From: Lentisphaeria bacterium UBA1724 | GTDB lineage: Bacteria > Verrucomicrobiota > Lentisphaeria > Oligosphaerales > Oligosphaeraceae | DNA length: 35,778 bases | Direction of reading: 5' to 3' | Assembly (NCBI GenBank): GCA_002315885.1 | Contig: DCIO01000040.1 | Coordinates: 2,680-38,457, forward strand | Part shown: piece after piece, positions 32,550-35,778 of the stretch | How the letters are laid out: every line of letters begins with the position of its first letter | How positions within the stretch are numbered: the first letter of the stretch is position 1 | Translations under genes and position numbers: made by a program | The notes under the pieces: model-generated | The model's input: only the letters and a program-made list of their open reading frames with translations | Databases searched by the model: none | Told to the model about the DNA's origin: nothing

Positions 32550-32564
32550 AGTCCACAAAATACA

Positions 32565-32613
32565 CACAACAAAAACGCGCCGTGGAAAAATCCGCGGCGC
32601 GTTTTTTGTTGTG
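32565..32613. terminator. Bidirectional terminator after mtaD
   Basis: A long hairpin pairs AAAAACGCGCCG (32571-32582) with CGGCGCGTTTTT (32595-32606), extended inward with a U-G pair and outward (CACAAC / GTTGTG) past one bulged T. It lies between the convergent mtaD and prepilin genes and can serve both strands. Confidence 0.9.
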
Positions 32614-32629
32614 CTATGTCAAGTATGGA

Positions 32630-33469
32630 CTAGCGGGAGTAGGCGATTTGCTTTTCAACACCCTTCCACCAGACCCAGGTATTGGAGTGCCCAGTCCCAG
32701 TGTAGAATGCCCAGACACACTTGCCATTCTGCTGTGCTTCCACGTCAGCCAACTTGGCATACTGGAAACCGCTGGAGATGCCTTCCACGTGACCATCGGT
32801 GAATGCGAAGGGAGCGGGGCTGCTGCCGTGGGCATCCAGGTTGTGGTGGGGATTGCCCTGGAAACAGGGATGGACGCCGCCGGCTGCCCAGCTGTCGGGA
32901 TCGCCGGGGTTGATGGCGTCACCGAAGGTGTAGTAGGAAGAGGGGGCGAAGAACTGCTCGGGGCGGATGAAAGCACCGGAAGTGGTACCTGAACCGTACT
33001 TTGTGTCACCGATGGCACGATATTTACCACCGCTGGTGGTGCCGTGGTAGTTACGAGGGTTGTGGAAGGTTTGGGTCGTGCTCAGGCTCATGCCCATGAT
33101 GCCGTATGCATGGCATGCGGCATGTTTTTTTGCGTTGGGGCAGAATGCGATGGGGATTTTCTTGCCCCAGCTCTCTTCCGCGTTGCTGCCCCAGTCAGTG
33201 AGGGCACAGTCTTTCCAGCCATCCAGGGTGCCGTTGGATGCGGCGCCGCCCAGCCACTGGTTATGTCTCACGAAACCGATCTGCCAGTAACCCTCGTTGG
33301 AGTCGGCATACATGGCGAACTGCAGGGTGAGCTGCTTCAGGTTGTTGGTGCAGGAGATGGCGCGGGCCTTCTCACGGGCCTTGGAGAGTGCGGGCAGAAG
33401 CATGGCGGCCAGAATCGCGATGATGGCGATGACGACCAGGAGTTCAATCAGGGTAAAGGACTTTTTCAT
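32630..33469 (-). CDS. Prepilin-type N-terminal domain protein (type II secretion pseudopilin-like), H-X10-DG
   Basis: The 279-residue protein starts MKKSFTLIELLVVIAIIAIL, a class III prepilin signal with the FTLIEL core, E9 as the Glu5-like residue, a membrane helix at about 6-27, then SKAREKAR and SCTNNLKQL. Cleavage would fall between Ser4 and Phe5; Ser replaces the usual Gly. The C-terminal half is Gly/Tyr/Trp-rich and contains DAHGSSPAPFAFTDGHVEG, where H214 and D225-G226 are separated by ten residues, a near variant of the H-X9-DG motif. The start at 33469 is chosen for the prepilin signal. It has its own promoter candidate 47 bases upstream. No ribosome-binding site is clear. Function within a secretion or surface system is unknown for this family. 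Confidence 0.88.
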   Translation of the reverse strand: MKKSFTLIELLVVIAIIAILAAMLLPALSKAREKARAISCTNNLKQLTLQFAMYADSNEGYWQIGFVRHNQWLGGAASNGTLDGWKDCALTDWGSNAEESWGKKIPIAFCPNAKKHAACHAYGIMGMSLSTTQTFHNPRNYHGTTSGGKYRAIGDTKYGSGTTSGAFIRPEQFFAPSSYYTFGDAINPGDPDSWAAGGVHPCFQGNPHHNLDAHGSSPAPFAFTDGHVEGISSGFQYAKLADVEAQQNGKCVWAFYTGTGHSNTWVWWKGVEKQIAYSR

Positions 33470-33515
33470 GGTAGTTTTTAGGGTTGTTTGTGGAGAAACA
33501 ATGGAATATTGTCTA

Positions 33516-33544
33516 ATTATCGTCAAAAATTAACCATTTTTCAA
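33516..33544 (-). promoter_or_regulatory. Candidate promoter of the H-X10-DG prepilin gene
   Basis: On the minus strand TTGAAA (plus 33539-33544) is followed by exactly 17 bases and GATAAT (plus 33516-33521), each five of six to the sigma-70 consensus. The expected transcript starts near 33509, giving a leader of about 40 bases. It lies between the AraC gene and the prepilin gene. Confidence 0.65.
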
Positions 33545-33582
33545 GAGATGTGCTGGTTTTTTCTATTTTTTTTTCTCTCTTT

Positions 33583-34416
33583 TCAGAGTTCAAGCCCTTT
33601 TTGTGGCTCTCTCCTCATATTTTCCCTGTATTTTCGTGGAGAGAAGCCAGTATATTTTTGCAGGAGTTTCCGGAGCTGTGGCGTCCCCCCAAAACCGCAC
33701 TGGAGGGCGATGTCTTCAATGCGTAAATGGGATTGTGCCAGCAATTCCTGGGCTTTCAGGAGACGGCATTCCAGAAGATAGTTCCCTGGTGCTCGATTGA
33801 TGTAGAGCTTGAAAAGACGACGGAAATGCACTTCGGAGAGATACAGTTTCTTGGCCTCCGCCGCAAAATTCCAAGAGTATTCCGGGTTGGAGATGATGCG
33901 TCTGCGCAATTGAAGAATCTCCTCGCGATACTGGTTGGAAGACACTTTGCCGAGTTGCTCATCGGATAGATCCAAAAGCAGACCTTCCAGAAGCCACACC
34001 GCGCGTTGGTGATTGGCGGGTTTCTCCCTCTCCTGGCTCAATAGCATGATATCTTCCATCGTTTGCAGAACACGACCAGGAACAACCACAGGACGGAAGC
34101 AATTCTCTGTCCTCAGAGAAAGGAGGCCCGAGGAGATATACTTCGTAACACGCTCGCCCCTGAAGCATATCCAGATGTGGCTCTTGCCTGAAGCCTCACT
34201 GGGTTCGTAGTTCCATCGCACCCCAGGGAAGGTCACGAAGAAACCAGGTGCGTTGTAAGTCCTCCGAGGACCGTCGCCAATCTGGATGGACAAGCCTCCC
34301 GCATAAAGAAACTGAAGACCGTAGTAGTCGAAATACCGGTCCCGGACGTAGGAGGGACTATGGACGACCTGTCCTGCTTTCACAAATTCCAAGTCGTTGA
34401 AAAAGTCAGTACTCAT
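33583..34416 (-). CDS. AraC-family transcriptional regulator
   Basis: The 277-residue protein has an N-terminal cupin-like ligand domain (about residues 15-110, with YAGGLSIQIGDGP and YNAPGFFVTFPGVRWNYEP) and a C-terminal AraC DNA-binding domain with two helix-turn-helix units: the first around 184-205 (WNFAAEAKKLYLSEVHFRRLFK), the second around 232-256 (RIEDIALQCGFGGTPQLRKLLQ), ending in YTGFSPRKYRE. The ATG at 34416 gives a normal family length; an open frame continues far upstream but is unlike protein. It lies between two prepilin genes, codirectional with one and divergent from the other, which makes both plausible targets. The ligand is likely a sugar by family analogy only. Confidence 0.92.
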   Translation of the reverse strand: MSTDFFNDLEFVKAGQVVHSPSYVRDRYFDYYGLQFLYAGGLSIQIGDGPRRTYNAPGFFVTFPGVRWNYEPSEASGKSHIWICFRGERVTKYISSGLLSLRTENCFRPVVVPGRVLQTMEDIMLLSQEREKPANHQRAVWLLEGLLLDLSDEQLGKVSSNQYREEILQLRRRIISNPEYSWNFAAEAKKLYLSEVHFRRLFKLYINRAPGNYLLECRLLKAQELLAQSHLRIEDIALQCGFGGTPQLRKLLQKYTGFSPRKYRENMRREPQKGLEL

Positions 34417-34453
34417 AAGAGAATCATTGAGAAGATTTATTCCTTTAGGCTCA

Positions 34454-34475
34454 TGACTTCTTAGGAGGGAAGTCA
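34454..34475. promoter_or_regulatory. Inverted repeat in the AraC/prepilin divergent region
   Basis: TGACTTC (34454-34460) and GAAGTCA (34469-34475) form a perfect 7-bp inverted repeat with an 8-base spacer, 38 bases upstream of the AraC start. It is a candidate operator. Further right, TGTTCTCTTT occurs twice in tandem (34619-34628, 34629-34638) with a third degenerate copy at 34640-34649; direct repeats are the usual AraC-family target form. Confidence 0.35.
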
Positions 34476-34612
34476 AGCAAAAATAATCAGAGAAGAAGTC
34501 TGTTGCGGGGAAGGAAATTTTTGAACAATGATTAAAAGGATTCTGTTTTGATAACAATATACTCTTGGTTTTTGTTCTCAAAAGATAGATAATTAAAAAT
34601 GACAGGAGAAAT

Positions 34613-34657
34613 ATGGAATGTTCTCTTTTGTTCTCTTTTTGTTCTTTCCTTTCATAA
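34613..34657 (+). CDS. Putative 14-residue leader peptide
   Basis: A short ORF, MECSLLFSFCSFLS, starts at ATG 34613 with AGGAG at 34604-34608 and stops at TAA 34655-34657, 14 bases before the prepilin ATG at 34672. The only good Shine-Dalgarno sequence in this region belongs to this small ORF, not to the prepilin gene. It is Ser/Phe/Leu/Cys-rich. It overlaps the TGTTCTCTTT direct repeats, so the codons may be a by-product of an operator. Confidence 0.35.
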   Translation: MECSLLFSFCSFLS

Positions 34658-34671
34658 AAACAGAAACAGCC

Positions 34672-35571
34672 ATGAAAAAATCCTTCACACTGATTGAACT
34701 CCTGGTGGTGATCGCGATCATTGCGATTTTGGCCGCCATGCTTTTGCCTGCGTTGTCCAAGGCCCGTGAAAAGGCCCGTGGAGTCAGCTGCACCAACAAC
34801 CAGAAGACCACCAACACGTACATGTTGATGTACAGCATGGAGTGGAATGACCAGAACATCATGTCTGACAGTTCCACGGCTAGCTGGGCATGGGTCAACT
34901 GCTGCCTGGGTTTGGATTCCAGCACCAGCACTGCCAAGGATACCAGCGCGGTCTTCCCCACTGCGGGTAACTGCCTCTCCTACATTTCCGATGGCAAAGG
35001 CGGTTGGGCATCTCCCATTGTGATTCAGGGTGAGCAGCGTCTGAAGTACCTCTTCTGCACCATGGGGCCTCAGTGCCTCTACACTGGTTGTAAGGGCCAT
35101 GGCTTGAAGTGCACCCAGCACGTCGCGTTTGGTTCCCACTACAGTGGCAACGCCAGTCGCGTCGCCACGTACAAGGTTGTCATTCCCGATGTGGTGTCTA
35201 TCGTCACCGCGACAATTGGTTTCAAGAAGGACATCCAGGCTGTCGTCCTGAACACCAACAAAGTCATGGCTCCCACCCAGATGATTCTTTTCGGAGATAC
35301 TTGCTATCACGATGGAATTACGGGGGACAACTACTCTCCTCCCACTATGGCAGAGACTCTGTGGACTCGCGGTGGCGGCGGCAAGTACAACGTGAGTGCA
35401 CACGGCAGCGCTGGTAATTTCGCCATGCTGGACGGACATGTGGAATCCATCGGCACCCCTGGTCGCTTCGGCACTGTCTTCAATACCGAATACGAGTTGC
35501 ACAATTTGCCCAAGGGCGGTTCCAAGACCATCTGCGTCTCCTACCACGGCGTCGATGTCATCTGCCCCTAA
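34672..35571 (+). CDS. Prepilin-type N-terminal domain protein (type II secretion pseudopilin-like), H-X9-DG
   Basis: The 299-residue protein has the same first 36 residues as the minus-strand prepilin (MKKSFTLIELLVVIAIIAIL through SKAREKAR), with a single N-terminal membrane helix at about 6-27. The body differs almost completely and is Cys-rich (C40, C77, C78, C101, C129, C135, C140, C147, C211). The exact H-X9-DG motif is present: H244, then D254-G255 in AHGSAGNFAMLDGHVES. The ATG at 34672 is fixed by the prepilin signal and has no Shine-Dalgarno sequence; a leader ORF with a good one ends 14 bases upstream. Members of this family are very numerous in Lentisphaeria and are of unknown function, possibly pseudopilins of type II secretion or surface fibres. 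Confidence 0.9.
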   Translation: MKKSFTLIELLVVIAIIAILAAMLLPALSKAREKARGVSCTNNQKTTNTYMLMYSMEWNDQNIMSDSSTASWAWVNCCLGLDSSTSTAKDTSAVFPTAGNCLSYISDGKGGWASPIVIQGEQRLKYLFCTMGPQCLYTGCKGHGLKCTQHVAFGSHYSGNASRVATYKVVIPDVVSIVTATIGFKKDIQAVVLNTNKVMAPTQMILFGDTCYHDGITGDNYSPPTMAETLWTRGGGGKYNVSAHGSAGNFAMLDGHVESIGTPGRFGTVFNTEYELHNLPKGGSKTICVSYHGVDVICP

Positions 35572-35610
35572 TTCGCTGAGACGATACTCAAGCCGATTCG
35601 GTTGAACCTT

Positions 35611-35656
35611 CGCCACTCAAGCACGAAATCCCTCGCTTGAGTGGCGCTTCCGTTTT
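35611..35656 (+). terminator. Probable terminator after the H-X9-DG prepilin gene
   Basis: A perfect 12-bp stem, CGCCACTCAAGC (35611-35622) with GCTTGAGTGGCG (35635-35646), has a 12-base loop and is followed by a mixed T-rich run (CTTCCGTTTT). It lies 40 bases past the stop codon. The last 120 bases of the window show no gene. Confidence 0.7.
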
Positions 35657-35778
35657 GTATGGGTGCGGGGAGTCAAAGACGTCAAATGACTGCATTACCC
35701 AGTTCCTGCATGCGGTGGTTTTTGTGGTACGGCAGGTTGTGTTGTGACATCTGCCCTCCCGCAGTAACGGTCGAGAAG

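Overview
The window is chromosomal DNA from a moderately GC-rich bacterium, most likely a member of Lentisphaeria (Verrucomicrobiota/PVC group). The best clue is at the right end: two prepilin-like proteins with the same 36-residue N-terminus (MKKSFTLIELLVV... ending SKAREKAR) and an H-X9-DG or near H-X9-DG C-terminal motif, on either side of an AraC-family regulator. This family is greatly expanded in Victivallis/Lentisphaera-type genomes. The phylum call is an inference from protein style, not from a marker-gene tree.

Layout. 1-8992: rpoB-rpoC, closed by a strong terminator. 9167-12648: an envelope module of an LpoB-like lipoprotein, a secreted CsgG/LpoB-fold-like protein and a COG3014-like TPR lipoprotein, with tandem 7-mer and 9-mer repeats in the gaps. 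12708-14379 (minus): a GpsA-like dehydrogenase translationally coupled to a nucleosidase of the MTAN/phosphorylase superfamily. 14517-17325: an RluA-family pseudouridine synthase and a cytoplasmic GH36-like alpha-galactosidase. 17469-18139 (minus): a VapBC-type toxin-antitoxin pair. 18319-22936: a BatA-type membrane protein, ribosomal protein L27 away from its usual L21 partner, the tRNA methylthiotransferase MtaB and a Nif3/DUF34 protein bracketed by 34-bp inverted repeats. 23135-32549: gyrB, gyrA, a PfkB-type adenosine kinase candidate, ahcY and an MTA/SAH deaminase, packed as one apparent operon. 32630-35571: the prepilin/AraC/prepilin cassette.

How the genes work together. The adenosine kinase, AhcY and MtaD candidates form a pathway for S-adenosylhomocysteine disposal: AhcY splits SAH into homocysteine and adenosine, the kinase pulls adenosine to AMP, and MtaD can deaminate SAH, MTA or adenosine. 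The nucleosidase near 13 kb may add to this, but it carries Asn where MTAN enzymes carry the catalytic Asp. It is unusual for this set to sit directly behind both gyrase genes.

Points most worth a second look: a roughly 65-bp almost uninterrupted alternating purine-pyrimidine (Z-DNA-prone) tract just upstream of gyrB; the gyrase/SAH-salvage gene cluster; an EF-hand-like DxNxNGxxDxxD loop in an acidic C-terminal tail of RpoC; Asn at the RpoB position equivalent to E. coli His526; the LpoB/CsgG-like/COG3014 trio; 34-bp inverted repeats that flank nif3 and also encode the end of MtaB; and a 14-codon leader ORF that takes the only good ribosome-binding site ahead of the second prepilin gene. No CRISPR array, rRNA, tRNA, transposase or prophage gene was seen. 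No gene-free stretch exceeds about 255 bases.
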